From Pseudomonas sp. PDNC002 (GTDB lineage: Bacteria; Pseudomonadota; Gammaproteobacteria; Pseudomonadales; Pseudomonadaceae), in NCBI RefSeq assembly GCF_016919445.1, contig NZ_CP070356.1, positions 813,501-877,500 of the forward strand: a stretch of DNA of 64,000 bases. The letters are read 5' to 3'. This document shows positions 26,541 to 34,614 of this stretch, piece by piece. Made by a program: the position numbers and the translations under genes. How positions within the stretch are numbered: position 1 is the stretch's first letter; each line of letters starts with the position of its first letter. Under the pieces are notes generated by a model that saw only the letters and a program-made list of their open reading frames with translations, had not been told where the DNA came from and made no database searches.

Positions 26541-26680
26541 AAATCGGCAGACGACTAGCTGCGCGTCGGCCAGGCGTCGTTGGAATCCAGCAGGAGCTGC
26601 TCATTTACAAACGTAAACTCCGCGCCCCTGCTGGATTCCGCCTAGCCTGGCTCTAGCTCGCAAGGTCGTATGCCGATTTT
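26540..26680. repeat. 141-bp MITE-like imperfect palindrome
   Basis: The ends read AAAATCGGCA and TGCCGATTTT, followed inward by ACGAC/GTCGT, AGCT/AGCT, GCCAGGC/GCCTGGC and a perfect 13-bp arm GGAATCCAGCAGG / CCTGCTGGATTCC (26582-26594, 26627-26639). The whole element can fold into one long hairpin. It starts at the last base of the SDR stop codon and ends 31 bp before the isomerase start. No reading frame is present. Confidence 0.7.
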
Positions 26681-26710
26681 GCGAACCTACATAAAAAGAG
26701 AGAGCCACTC

Positions 26711-27301
26711 ATGAGCAAATCCGTCGAGTTCTACTTCGACTTCGGCAGCCCGACGTCCTACCTGGCGTATACCCAACTGCCAGGCATCTGCGCCGAAACC
26801 GACGCCGAGCTGGTCTACCGCCCGGTCCTGCTGGGCGGTGTGTTCCAGGCCACCGGCAACGCCTCGCCCATCGCCGTGCCGGCCAAGGGGCGCTACACGC
26901 TGCTCGACATGACCCGCTTCGCCCGCCGCTATGGCGTGCCGATGAAAATGAACCCGCACTTCCCGATCAACACCCTGACCCTGATGCGCGCCGCGACCGG
27001 CGTGCAGATGCGCCAGCCGGAACGCTTCGATGCGCTGCTGGCCTGCGTGTTCAAGGGCATGTGGGTGGATGCGCTGAACCTGGGCGACCCGGCGGTGCTC
27101 GGCCCGTTGCTGGCCGAGGCAGGCTTCGATCCGCAGACGCTGCTGACGCTGACCGCCGAGCAGGAGGTGAAGGACGCGTTGAAGGCCAACACCGAGGCGG
27201 CCATCAAGCGCGGGATGTTCGGGGCGCCGACCATGTTCGTCGGCAACGAGATGTTCTTCGGCCAGGATCGCCTGGACTTCGTCCGCGAAGCGCTGGCTTA
27301 A
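26711..27301 (+). CDS. 2-hydroxychromene-2-carboxylate isomerase / DsbA-family GST-kappa-like protein
   Basis: 196 residues. The N-terminus KSVEFYFDFGSPTSYLAY is the signature of the NahD/GST-kappa branch of the DsbA fold, with Ser13 at the glutathione-contact position. PHFPINTLTLMRAA and GMFGAPTMFVGNEMFFGQDRLDFV (cis-Pro loop) complete it. The enzyme family uses glutathione to isomerise a product of naphthalene degradation; in genomes without that pathway homologues act on unknown substrates. It follows the SDR gene in the same direction. Confidence 0.9.
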   Translation: MSKSVEFYFDFGSPTSYLAYTQLPGICAETDAELVYRPVLLGGVFQATGNASPIAVPAKGRYTLLDMTRFARRYGVPMKMNPHFPINTLTLMRAATGVQMRQPERFDALLACVFKGMWVDALNLGDPAVLGPLLAEAGFDPQTLLTLTAEQEVKDALKANTEAAIKRGMFGAPTMFVGNEMFFGQDRLDFVREALA

Positions 27302-27310
27302 ACCAGCACC

Positions 27311-27386
27311 GTAGGGCGCATAACCTGGAACAGGTTATCCGCCGGCCAGTGCCCGGCGGATAACGCTGGCGCGTTATGCGCCCTAC
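27311..27386. repeat. GTAGGGCGCATAAC inverted-repeat element, copy 2
   Basis: A near-perfect inverted repeat: GTAGGGCGCATAAC at the left and GTTATGCGCCCTAC at the right, with GTTATCCGCC / GGCGGATAAC inside. Same family as 25026-25096. It lies between the convergent isomerase and membrane-protein genes and may serve as a two-way terminator. Confidence 0.75.
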
Positions 27387-27398
27387 GTTTCTCAAACA

Positions 27399-27800
27399 TC
27401 ACAGCGCAAGAACAGCCGACCGGCGCAGGCCGAAGAACTCCAGCTCAGCCAGCAGCAGGACCACCAGCGCCTGGCCGATGACGAAGGCGTAGCCCAAGGT
27501 GGTCGGTTGCACGTAGCCGGTCACCAGCAGGGCGACACTCTCCACCACCCACAGCGCGTTCAGGGCAATCACCGCCCAGACACCGGTGCGCGACAGCAGC
27601 GTCTGATTGCTCATCCAGTAGAGCACCAGCGCCAGCGGCAGGAGCACGATACCGGCCACCAGCAGCAGGACGAACGGCAGGCCCAGGATCTGACCCAGCG
27701 GTTGCGCAGCCAGCGCCATCAGCAGGCCCATGGCACCACCGGCGATGGCGTCGACTTTGAGGGTGAGGCGAAGCAGCGGGGACGGTTGCAGCAGAGTCAT
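27399..27800 (-). CDS. Four-helix integral membrane protein of unknown function
   Basis: 133 residues with four hydrophobic segments at ~17-36, 39-62, 74-95 and 101-122, short loops and a charged N-terminus (LLRLTLKVDAIAGGAMG). I cannot assign a family with confidence; it resembles small uncharacterised Pseudomonas membrane proteins. It is divergent from the XRE-MmyB regulator gene, with a perfect palindrome between, and is probably its regulatory target. Confidence 0.8.
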   Translation of the reverse strand: MTLLQPSPLLRLTLKVDAIAGGAMGLLMALAAQPLGQILGLPFVLLLVAGIVLLPLALVLYWMSNQTLLSRTGVWAVIALNALWVVESVALLVTGYVQPTTLGYAFVIGQALVVLLLAELEFFGLRRSAVLAL

Positions 27801-27875
27801 GGCGAAGCTCCTTCAAGGGTCGCCACCGGTTGGCGGCGTGTGGCTGAAGAATCCGCCCGAGCCTGCGGCGCGTCG

Positions 27876-27892
27876 ATTACCTGCCAGGTAAT
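27876..27892. promoter_or_regulatory. Palindromic operator ATTACCTG-C-CAGGTAAT
   Basis: A perfect 8-bp inverted repeat with a single-base spacer lies in the divergent region, 37 bp before the XRE-type gene and 76 bp from the membrane-protein gene. It is a good candidate site for the XRE-family dimer. Confidence 0.6.
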
Positions 27893-27928
27893 GGCCGCAA
27901 CGAGACTAGAGGTCTATCGTTCGTCACC

Positions 27929-28717
27929 ATGAACAGCCAAGCCCAACCTGTCGGCGCCCTGCTCCGCCAATGGCGCCAGCGCCGCCGACTCAGCCAGCTC
28001 GACCTCGCCTGCGATGCGGAGATTTCCACGCGCCACCTGAGCTTCGTCGAAACCGGACGCGCCCTGCCCAGCCGCGAGATGCTCCTGCACCTGGCGGAAC
28101 AACTGGACATTCCGCTGCGCGAGCGCAACCGCCTGCTCAGCGCGGCGGGCTATGCGCCGGTGTATTCGGAGAAAGGCCTGGACGACCCGGCGCTGACCGT
28201 GGCGAAACAGGCCATCGACCAGTTGCTCAAGGCCCACGAGCCGAACCCGGCGATGGTCGTGGACCGCCACTGGAACCTGCTGGCGTCCAACCGCACGGTG
28301 GATATCTTCCTGATCGGCGTCGACCCGGAGCTGTTGCAGCCGCCGATCAACGTGCTGCGCATGAGCCTGCACCCGAAGGGGCTGGCACCGCGCATCCTCA
28401 ATCTCGGCCCGTGGAAGGCGCATGTGGTGGAGCGCTTGCAGCGCGATTACGAAGCCAGCGGCGATCCGGCGTTAGCGGCGTTGCGCGACGAAGTGGCGGC
28501 CTATCCGGCGCCGCCCTATGACGAAGCGGCCAGCGGCGACATGGTGCTGATTCCGGTGCAATTGCAGACCGAACTGGGCGTGTGCAGCCTGATCGGCACC
28601 ATCACGGTGTTCGGCACGCCGGTGGACGTGACGCTGTCGGAGCTGGCGCTGGAAACCTTCTTCCCCGCCGACCCCGACAGCGCCCGGATCCTGCGCCAGC
28701 TCAGCGGCACAGAGTGA
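27929..28717 (+). CDS. XRE-family regulator with MmyB-like ligand-binding domain
   Basis: 262 residues. Residues ~8-65 form an XRE helix-turn-helix (LLRQWRQRRRLSQLDLACDAEISTRHLSFVETGRALPSREML). Residues ~95-260 match the MmyB-type ligand-binding domain (NPAMVVDRHWNLLASN ... NVLRMSLHPKGLAPRI), which in other bacteria binds fatty acids or similar molecules. It likely regulates the divergent membrane-protein gene. Confidence 0.92.
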   Translation: MNSQAQPVGALLRQWRQRRRLSQLDLACDAEISTRHLSFVETGRALPSREMLLHLAEQLDIPLRERNRLLSAAGYAPVYSEKGLDDPALTVAKQAIDQLLKAHEPNPAMVVDRHWNLLASNRTVDIFLIGVDPELLQPPINVLRMSLHPKGLAPRILNLGPWKAHVVERLQRDYEASGDPALAALRDEVAAYPAPPYDEAASGDMVLIPVQLQTELGVCSLIGTITVFGTPVDVTLSELALETFFPADPDSARILRQLSGTE

Positions 28718-28723
28718 GCGGAA

Positions 28724-29248
28724 TCAGGCGGTCGCCTTCTTCTCGCGGATGCAGGTGGGGCCGGCGCGCTCTTCCACGGCGTGGCGCACTTCGTCGCGCA
28801 GGCCGAGCAGGAACGCCGCTTCGGCAGCGACGAACAGCGGGCCGACGATCAGCCCGGTGAGATCATCGACGAACGCCGGCTTGCGGCCTTCGTACCAGTG
28901 GCCGACGAACTGGATGATCCAACCCACCACGAACAGGCCGATGCCCCATACCAGCCAGGACGCGGTGCTGCCCGCCGCCAGCCCTGCGCCGATCCACAGC
29001 GAGAGTGCCAGCAGCGCAGTCATCAGCAGGCCGAAGCGCAGGTCCAGGCGCAGGTAGAACACCACCGAGGCCAGCGCCAGCAACGTGGCGGGCGAGACCA
29101 GCAGGCCGGCCAGCTCGAAGCCGGGGCGCGACAGCAGGGTAGCGATGGACAGCACGATCATCGGGATGCCGATGAAATGGCTGACGATGTTCCGCCGGTC
29201 ACGGTGATAGGCGGCATATTGGGCAAGATGGTCGACGAGCGTTTTCAT
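28724..29248 (-). CDS. Mpo1-like (DUF962) membrane protein
   Basis: 174 residues from the ATG at 29248. The start MKTLVDHLAQYAAYHRDRRNIVSHFIGIP is the conserved DUF962/YGL010w motif, containing the HxxxxN..HxxG His residues; QFVGHWYEGRKPAFVDD later supplies the second His motif. Four to five hydrophobic segments are present. The yeast homologue Mpo1 is an iron-dependent dioxygenase in alpha-oxidation of 2-hydroxy fatty acids. A similar lipid role in bacteria is inferred, not shown. Its end nearly abuts the end of the XRE gene, and it is divergent from the Crp/Fnr gene. Confidence 0.88.
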   Translation of the reverse strand: MKTLVDHLAQYAAYHRDRRNIVSHFIGIPMIVLSIATLLSRPGFELAGLLVSPATLLALASVVFYLRLDLRFGLLMTALLALSLWIGAGLAAGSTASWLVWGIGLFVVGWIIQFVGHWYEGRKPAFVDDLTGLIVGPLFVAAEAAFLLGLRDEVRHAVEERAGPTCIREKKATA

Positions 29249-29321
29249 TGTTGTTCTCCCGCAAGGTACTGGCATGATGGCGTTGTGCGCCCCTGCACTC
29301 TGTCAGCTAGCCGACAAAGCC

Positions 29322-30011
29322 ATGACCGACGCCAAGCCCTACCTGCCCCTACTGCGTGAAGGCCGCTGGTTCCAGACCTTGCCCGAAGGCCTGCGCCAGT
29401 CGCTGTGCGATGCCGCCGTGGTACGCCGCCTGCCGGCCGGACAGCGGCTGTTCGCCCGAGGCGACGCGCCCTGCGGGCTGTACTGTGTGGTCGAAGGGGC
29501 GATGCGCGTCAGCGTGGTCGGCGAGAGCGGCAAGGAAGCGCTGCTGGCGCTGGTGGAAGCCCCCAACTGGTTCGGCGAGATCTGCCTGTTCGATGGCCAG
29601 CCACGCACCCACGATGCCTACGCCGAGGGCGCCACGACGTTGCTGCAGGTACCCCAGGCGCCCTTGCAGGCGATCCTGGCCCAGCACCCGGAATACTGGC
29701 GCGACTTCGCCCTGCTGATGAGCCACAAGCTGCGCATCACCTTCGCCGTGCTGGAGGAGCTGTCGCTGCTGCCGGCCGCGCCGCGCCTGGCCCGGCGCCT
29801 GCTGATGATCGCCGAGGGCTACGGCGAGTCGGCCACTGCCAAACGCGAGCTGCACCTGCCCCAGGAACAACTGGCGGCCATGCTGTCGCTGTCCCGGCAG
29901 ACCACCAACCAGATCCTCAAGGACCTGGAAGCCCAGGGCATCCTGCGCCTGAGCTACGGCGGCATCGAGATCCTCGACCGCGAACGCCTGCGCCACGCCG
30001 CCCACGCCTGA
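29322..30011 (+). CDS. Crp/Fnr-family transcriptional regulator
   Basis: 229 residues from the ATG at 29322; an ATG at 29274 with a weak AAGG site is an alternative but leaves only 25 bp to the divergent gene. The cyclic-nucleotide-binding fold is visible (PAGQRLFARGDAPCGLYCVVEGAMRV ... NWFGEICLFDGQPRTHDAYA), and the C-terminal helix-turn-helix reads LPQEQLAAMLSLSRQTTNQILKDLEAQGILRLSYGGIEI. The FNR-type cysteine cluster is absent, and the phosphate-cassette arginine pattern (RTHDAYA) only partly resembles Crp (RSAxV), so the ligand is uncertain. Confidence 0.92.
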   Translation: MTDAKPYLPLLREGRWFQTLPEGLRQSLCDAAVVRRLPAGQRLFARGDAPCGLYCVVEGAMRVSVVGESGKEALLALVEAPNWFGEICLFDGQPRTHDAYAEGATTLLQVPQAPLQAILAQHPEYWRDFALLMSHKLRITFAVLEELSLLPAAPRLARRLLMIAEGYGESATAKRELHLPQEQLAAMLSLSRQTTNQILKDLEAQGILRLSYGGIEILDRERLRHAAHA

Positions 30012-30169
30012 ACCGCGACACCCGGATTCGCCAATCTCGACACCTTACGATGGTCGGTGCCGGCGCTCCCTCGCTCTAATTGCGTGCCGCCGCAGGACCG
30101 ACTGCGGCACCCCAATCTTCAGCAAGACAGAGAAGCGGCCGGCCCCCTCGCCTGCCGCCAGGGAATCCT

Positions 30170-30667
30170 ATGCGCCTTTCGAAACTCCTTTGCGCCCTCG
30201 CGCTGACCGCTCCGGCACTGGCGATGGCAGACGACCGTGGCCTCTACGTCGGTGGCGGCGTGACTCGCCTCGAGATCGACGAGCGGTCTTTCGATGACCA
30301 CGACAACAGCTACAAGCTCTACGCCGGCTACCGCTTCAACAACTACCTGTCCTTGGAAGGCGCGGTGGTTGACTTCGGCGACATGAGCGACGACCGCAAG
30401 CACTTCGATGGCGAATCCCTGCAGGCCAACGTGCACCTGGGCTTCCCCATCGGCCAGCGCATCCGCCTGTATGGCATCGCCGGCGTGCACGCCTGGCACG
30501 CCGACGACGATGCCGCCGGCAAATCCGACGATGTCGATCCGCTCTACGGCTTCGGTGGCGAAGTGGACCTGATCGGCGGCCTGGGCGTGCGCCTGGAACA
30601 GGAATACCTGGACGTCGGTGACATCGACCTCGACCAGACCACCCTCTCCGCCTACTTGCGCTTCTGA
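30170..30667 (+). CDS. Small outer-membrane beta-barrel protein
   Basis: 165 residues from the ATG at 30170. A signal peptide MRLSKLLCALALTAPALAMA is followed by a GLYVGGGVTRLEID first strand, then alternating strands (YKLYAGYRFNNYLSLEGAVVDFG, LQANVHLGFPIGQRIRLYGIAGVHAW) and a terminal aromatic residue (LSAYLRF). This is the eight-strand OmpA/OmpW-like porin fold of small Pseudomonas surface proteins. Function is unknown. Confidence 0.85.
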   Translation: MRLSKLLCALALTAPALAMADDRGLYVGGGVTRLEIDERSFDDHDNSYKLYAGYRFNNYLSLEGAVVDFGDMSDDRKHFDGESLQANVHLGFPIGQRIRLYGIAGVHAWHADDDAAGKSDDVDPLYGFGGEVDLIGGLGVRLEQEYLDVGDIDLDQTTLSAYLRF

Positions 30668-30674
30668 CGACGAG

Positions 30675-30692
30675 GCGGGCCTCCGCGCCCGC
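30675..30692 (+). terminator. GC-rich hairpin after the barrel gene
   Basis: GCGGGC-CTCCGC-GCCCGC follows the stop by 8 bp. There is no U-tract, so it may stabilise or weakly terminate the mRNA. Confidence 0.35.
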
Positions 30693-30909
30693 TTGATCCC
30701 GCCCGCATTTAAAGCCCGGCGGAGGTGTTCAACCTCCCCTCCCTCCCGGAACCCTCCGTCGGCACCTGCTCACCTGCGCAAATCACTCTTTCGGACGGTT
30801 GCAGCAACAAGGTTCGGAGCTAGCCTAGGGATAGTTGCGTTTCTGGCGCCAAATAAGACGCGCCCCGGCTGATCACGCAGCTCACAATAACAAGAAGGAC
30901 GCCTCTGCC

Positions 30910-31677
30910 ATGTTCCGAAAGCTCGATGTCTATCGCGGTTTCCTGCTGTGCTGTTTCGGACTCCTCTCCCTCGCCGCCCAGGCCAACCTGCCCAGCGAGG
31001 AACTGCAATTGCAGACCCTGCAGGTCTACACCTGTCGCTCGATCAATAGCCTCTTGCTACTACGTGGCGAAGGCTTCCAGGAAACCCACGCCGCCCAGCT
31101 GGAGAAGGACCTGGCCACGCTGGACAACGCCGTCAAGGGCTACGCCAAGTCCGACGATGCGCTGAAGAAGGCGCACCAGGAATTCGTTACCCAGATTCGC
31201 AATGGCGTTTCCTACGGCCCCAAGGAAGAAGACCTCCCCTGGCGCTACAACCAGGACCTCAGCCGCGCACTGCGTGACCTGCTGAACCAGGTCGAACGCT
31301 TCGTCCCTGCCACCGCCGATGCCAGCAAGATTCCGCTGTGGGAGCTGCCGGTGCGCGTCGAGTTCCTCGCCACCCAATACCTGGGCCGCGCCTACATGAG
31401 CGGGCTGGAGCTGGCCCGCGAACAGCCGCAGGAGTACCTCGGCCAGGACGAAAGCGTACTGGTGCCGCTGCTGTCCCAACGGATCGACCAGCTGCCCGAC
31501 AACGATTCGACCAAGAAGCTGCGCACCCGCTGGGAGTACCTGAGCAAGGCGCTGCTGGACATGAACAGCAAGAGCAACGCCGTGGTCAGCGCCTCGGGCC
31601 GGCCCTGGGCGCCGATCATCGTTGATCGCAACGCCCGCGCCGTCTCCGGTCAGCTGATGCAGCTCAGCCAGCAGTAG
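30910..31677 (+). CDS. Secreted/periplasmic protein of unknown function
   Basis: 255 residues with a signal peptide (MFRKLDVYRGFLLCCFGLLSLAAQA). The mature part is mostly alpha-helical and charged (LEKDLATLDNAVKGYAKSDDALKKAHQEFV, TKKLRTRWEYLSKALLDMNSKSN) with a single Cys near the N-terminus (VYTCRSINSLL). I do not recognise a family. It stops 4 bp before the stop of the convergent ppk2 gene, so the two 3' ends overlap in transcription. In size and helix content it resembles periplasmic helical-bundle proteins. Confidence 0.8.
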   Translation: MFRKLDVYRGFLLCCFGLLSLAAQANLPSEELQLQTLQVYTCRSINSLLLLRGEGFQETHAAQLEKDLATLDNAVKGYAKSDDALKKAHQEFVTQIRNGVSYGPKEEDLPWRYNQDLSRALRDLLNQVERFVPATADASKIPLWELPVRVEFLATQYLGRAYMSGLELAREQPQEYLGQDESVLVPLLSQRIDQLPDNDSTKKLRTRWEYLSKALLDMNSKSNAVVSASGRPWAPIIVDRNARAVSGQLMQLSQQ

Positions 31678-31681
31678 TGAT

Positions 31682-32734
31682 TCACGCCGGGACCGCTTCC
31701 TCCTCCGGCGTGACCGCCGCGACGACGGAAGGCGCTTCGGCGACGGAGGCCTCCTTCAGCTCGTCACGGTCCAGTTCGGCGGCGCGCCCGGCAAGCCGGG
31801 GGTCCGGCACGTGGGCAATCCTCTCGTCCTTGCCGGGGTAGTCCAGCGTGTGCAGGAAGTGCCGCAGGCAGTTCAGGCGTGCGCGCTTCTTGTCGTCGGA
31901 CTTGATCACCACCCAGGGTGCGTCGGCGGTGTCGGTGTGGAAGAACATGGCTTCCTTGGCCTGGGTGTAGTCATCCCACTTGTCCAGTGACTGGATGTCG
32001 ATGGGCGACAGCTTCCAGTGCTTCAACGGATCGTCGCGGCGCGAAACGAAGCGGCGCAGCTGCTCCTCGCGGCTGACCGAGAACCAGTACTTGAAGACGT
32101 GGATGCCGTTGCGCACCAGCATGCGCTCCAGTTCCGGCGTCTGCTGCATGAACTCCAGGTACTGGCGCGGCGAACAGAAGCCCATGACCCGCTCGACCCC
32201 GGCGCGGTTGTACCAGGAGCGGTCGAAGAAGACGATTTCGCCGGCGGTGGGCAGGTGCTGGATATAGCGCTGGAAGTACCACTGGCCACGCTCGGCGTCA
32301 CTGGGCTTTTCCAGGGCGATGACCCTTGCCCCGCGCGGATTCAGGTGCTCCATGAAACGCTTGATGGTACCGCCCTTGCCGGCGGCATCTCGCCCCTCGA
32401 ACAGCACCACGACGCGCTGACCGGTTTCCTTCACCCAGCTCTGCACCTTCAGCAACTCCACCTGCAGTTGCTCCTTGAGCCGCTCGTACTCCTTGCGCTG
32501 CAGGCGTTTGCGATAGGGATAATTGGCCGGCAGTTCGGCCGAGGTGGAATCCTCGTTGCTGCCACGCGGTGCCATAGCCACCTTGAGGGCGACCGGACCG
32601 TGGCTCTGCGTGCGGATTTCCTGGCCACCCGGGGTCACTGCGGGCTCGGAAGCGGTGGCGGCGACACGGGCTCTGCTGGCGGGTTTGGTGGCACGACGTA
32701 CCGGCGGCTTTCTAGGGGTGGTGGACTCGGGCAT
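31682..32734 (-). CDS. ppk2: Polyphosphate kinase 2 (PPK2)
   Basis: 350 residues. The first ~75 are basic and low-complexity (RRATKPASRARVAATASE) and probably disordered. The core has the PPK2 Walker A FEGRDAAGKGGTIKRF (~113), the NPRGARVIAL segment, Walker B IVFFDRSWYNRAGVERVMGF (~165) and the lid with SVSREEQLRRFVSRRDDPLKHWKLSPID. Class I PPK2 enzymes make GTP or ATP from polyphosphate and GDP/ADP. The C-terminal ~60 residues are acidic. The gene lies downstream of corA in the same direction, with 135 bp between. Confidence 0.93.
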   Translation of the reverse strand: MPESTTPRKPPVRRATKPASRARVAATASEPAVTPGGQEIRTQSHGPVALKVAMAPRGSNEDSTSAELPANYPYRKRLQRKEYERLKEQLQVELLKVQSWVKETGQRVVVLFEGRDAAGKGGTIKRFMEHLNPRGARVIALEKPSDAERGQWYFQRYIQHLPTAGEIVFFDRSWYNRAGVERVMGFCSPRQYLEFMQQTPELERMLVRNGIHVFKYWFSVSREEQLRRFVSRRDDPLKHWKLSPIDIQSLDKWDDYTQAKEAMFFHTDTADAPWVVIKSDDKKRARLNCLRHFLHTLDYPGKDERIAHVPDPRLAGRAAELDRDELKEASVAEAPSVVAAVTPEEEAVPA

Positions 32735-32869
32735 GGTCTCCTCCAGTGAGACAAAGCGGACAAGGGAAGATTTCCACTCTGTGCGCCACCCGGCCCGCCG
32801 TCCTTGACCGGCATCAATTTCAGCGAGCGCACACGCCGGGGGAATATTCCGAAACCGCCCGGACGCGCG

Positions 32870-33838
32870 TTACAGCCAGCCTTTGAATTTGAACCAGTAG
32901 TAAGGAATGACCGCCGAGATCACCATGGCCACCAGCGCCATCGGGTAGCCCGCCAGCCACTGCAATTCGGGCATGTGCGCGAAGTTCATGCCGTACACCG
33001 TGCCCACCAGCGTCGGCGGCAGGAACAGCACAGCGGCGATGGAAAACACCTTGATGATGCTGTTCTGCTCGATGTTGATCAGGCCGAGGGTGGCGTCCAG
33101 CAGGAAGGTGATTTCCCCGGCCATCTTGGTCTGGTACTCGCTCAGCGAGCGCACGTCGCGCTCCACCGACTTCATGCCCAGCTTCACCTCGTCGCTGATC
33201 CAGCCATTGCTGCCCTGGCGGAAATAGGCCAGCGGGCGGCTGATGCTCAGCAGGCTCTCGTTGAGCTTGGACAGCAGCGAATTCTTGCGCCCCAACTGCT
33301 TCACGACTTCCTGCAGGTCGGTCTTATCGGTGGCCGCCTGGCCCTCGCGGAAGATGCTGTTGCCCAGCGTATCGAGCTGCTTCTGCACGGTCTCCAGCAC
33401 ATCGGCGATGCGGTCCACCACGCTGTCCATCAGGGTGACGAACAACTGGTCGCTGCGGCCCTCGCAGCCACCGCGCTGGGTGCGCGTCTCGAAGGTGCGG
33501 AAAGCCAGCAGGTCGGTGTAGCGCACCGTCACCAGCCAGTGCGGGGTCAGCACGCAGGTCACTTCCGAGGTGGTCGGCTTGTGCTCGCGGATGCCGCCGA
33601 CCACGGTGGTGGTCATGTACAGCGCCCCCTTGCTCTCGTAGAAGCGCGAGGAGTCCTCGATCTCGGCCATTTCCTCCTGGGTCGGCACATCGACCTCGAT
33701 GATCGACTCCAGCAGCTTCTCCTCTTCCGCCGTGGGCTGGAACAGGTCGATCCACAGCGTGTCCTTGGGCATGCCGTGGCACTCGTTGCCGTTATGGCGT
33801 ACCAGGCGGTCGCCGACGAGGGTGTAATAGGTGATCAT
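32870..33838 (-). CDS. corA: CorA-family magnesium/divalent cation transporter
   Basis: 322 residues from the ATG at 33838; the frame is open to 34375 but that part overlaps the plus-strand small gene. The long N-terminal cytoplasmic funnel domain has LWIDLFQPTAEEEKLL and the long helix (~190-255). Two C-terminal membrane helices flank the selectivity motif YGMNF and the MPEL loop (VGTVYGMNFAHMPELQ, ~278). The end is basic (YYWFKFKGWL), as in CorA. It forms a pentameric inner-membrane channel for Mg2+ and similar ions. Confidence 0.93.
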   Translation of the reverse strand: MITYYTLVGDRLVRHNGNECHGMPKDTLWIDLFQPTAEEEKLLESIIEVDVPTQEEMAEIEDSSRFYESKGALYMTTTVVGGIREHKPTTSEVTCVLTPHWLVTVRYTDLLAFRTFETRTQRGGCEGRSDQLFVTLMDSVVDRIADVLETVQKQLDTLGNSIFREGQAATDKTDLQEVVKQLGRKNSLLSKLNESLLSISRPLAYFRQGSNGWISDEVKLGMKSVERDVRSLSEYQTKMAGEITFLLDATLGLINIEQNSIIKVFSIAAVLFLPPTLVGTVYGMNFAHMPELQWLAGYPMALVAMVISAVIPYYWFKFKGWL

Positions 33839-33925
33839 GTCGCCCAACGATCCTTTGCAGCCGGAAGTTGCCCCGCAGGTTGGCCAACTTCCCGCCGCTT
33901 CACAAGTCCGCCGGAGAGCAATGTG

Positions 33926-34207
33926 ATGACCGACCAAGACGACGGCGAAGAGTCCTTCGCCGAAGACACCCTGATCCAGGCCATCGAGAACCAGATCGAG
34001 AGCGAGAACCCGCCGGCCGCCCGCGCGGTGTTCAACAAGCTGACGCTGGTCGGCTACGAGCGCGAGGACGCCCTGCACCTGATGGCCCTGGTGCTCGCCC
34101 ACGAGATCGAGGCCATGCTCGCGGCCGACCGCGCTTTCGACGGCGAGTGGTACGAACAGGCCCTGCGCGCGCTGCCGACCCTGCCGGACGGCACTGTTGC
34201 CGAATGA
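33926..34207 (+). CDS. Small acidic conserved hypothetical protein
   Basis: 93 residues, ATG at 33926 with GGAGAG upstream. The protein is acidic (DDGEESFAEDTLIQAIENQIESENPP) and appears helical (LMALVLAHEIEAMLAADRAFD). Small genes of this kind lie between corA and cyaA in P. aeruginosa (PA5269-PA5271 region) by my recollection. No catalytic motif is seen. It is divergent from corA. Confidence 0.72.
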   Translation: MTDQDDGEESFAEDTLIQAIENQIESENPPAARAVFNKLTLVGYEREDALHLMALVLAHEIEAMLAADRAFDGEWYEQALRALPTLPDGTVAE

Positions 34208-34288
34208 GGCAGCGGCATAACAGCGCTTGCCGAACCGGCGGGACTTGAGACTACACTGAAGCCTCATTGACCATCGGGAGTTAGGCGA

Positions 34289-34522
34289 ATGGCTTTCACG
34301 AAAGAAATGGTTGAGGAACTGGACCTGCTGGCGCTGTACGACCTGGAGAACAGCCAGGCGGGCTTGAAGGTCCACCGTGACGCCTCCGTCGAGGCCGTGG
34401 CGGCCGCGGGCCGGCTACACGCCAAGGGACTGATCGACCAGCAGGACGGCGGTTACCTGACCAGCCTGGGCCTCGATGCCGCCGAGCACGCCCAGGTCCT
34501 TCTCGGCATCCTGCGCGGCTGA
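34289..34522 (+). CDS. TIGR02647-like small protein
   Basis: 77 residues. The sequence KEMVEELDLLALYDLENSQAGLKVHRDA...GRLHAKGLIDQQDGGYLTSLGLDAAEHA has a winged-helix look: three helices and a short YLTSLG wing. It matches my recollection of the conserved TIGR02647 family of gamma-proteobacteria, whose function is unknown. GGGAG lies upstream. It is 81 bp after the preceding small gene and 92 bp before cyaA. Confidence 0.7.
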   Translation: MAFTKEMVEELDLLALYDLENSQAGLKVHRDASVEAVAAAGRLHAKGLIDQQDGGYLTSLGLDAAEHAQVLLGILRG

Positions 34523-34614
34523 CCTCAAGAAAATTCGCGAGCGGGCGATAAACCAGCAAACATCCGAGCGCCGCATACCCTGATGCGGCGCCGCTGGCCA
34601 GGCAGCAGTACGCC

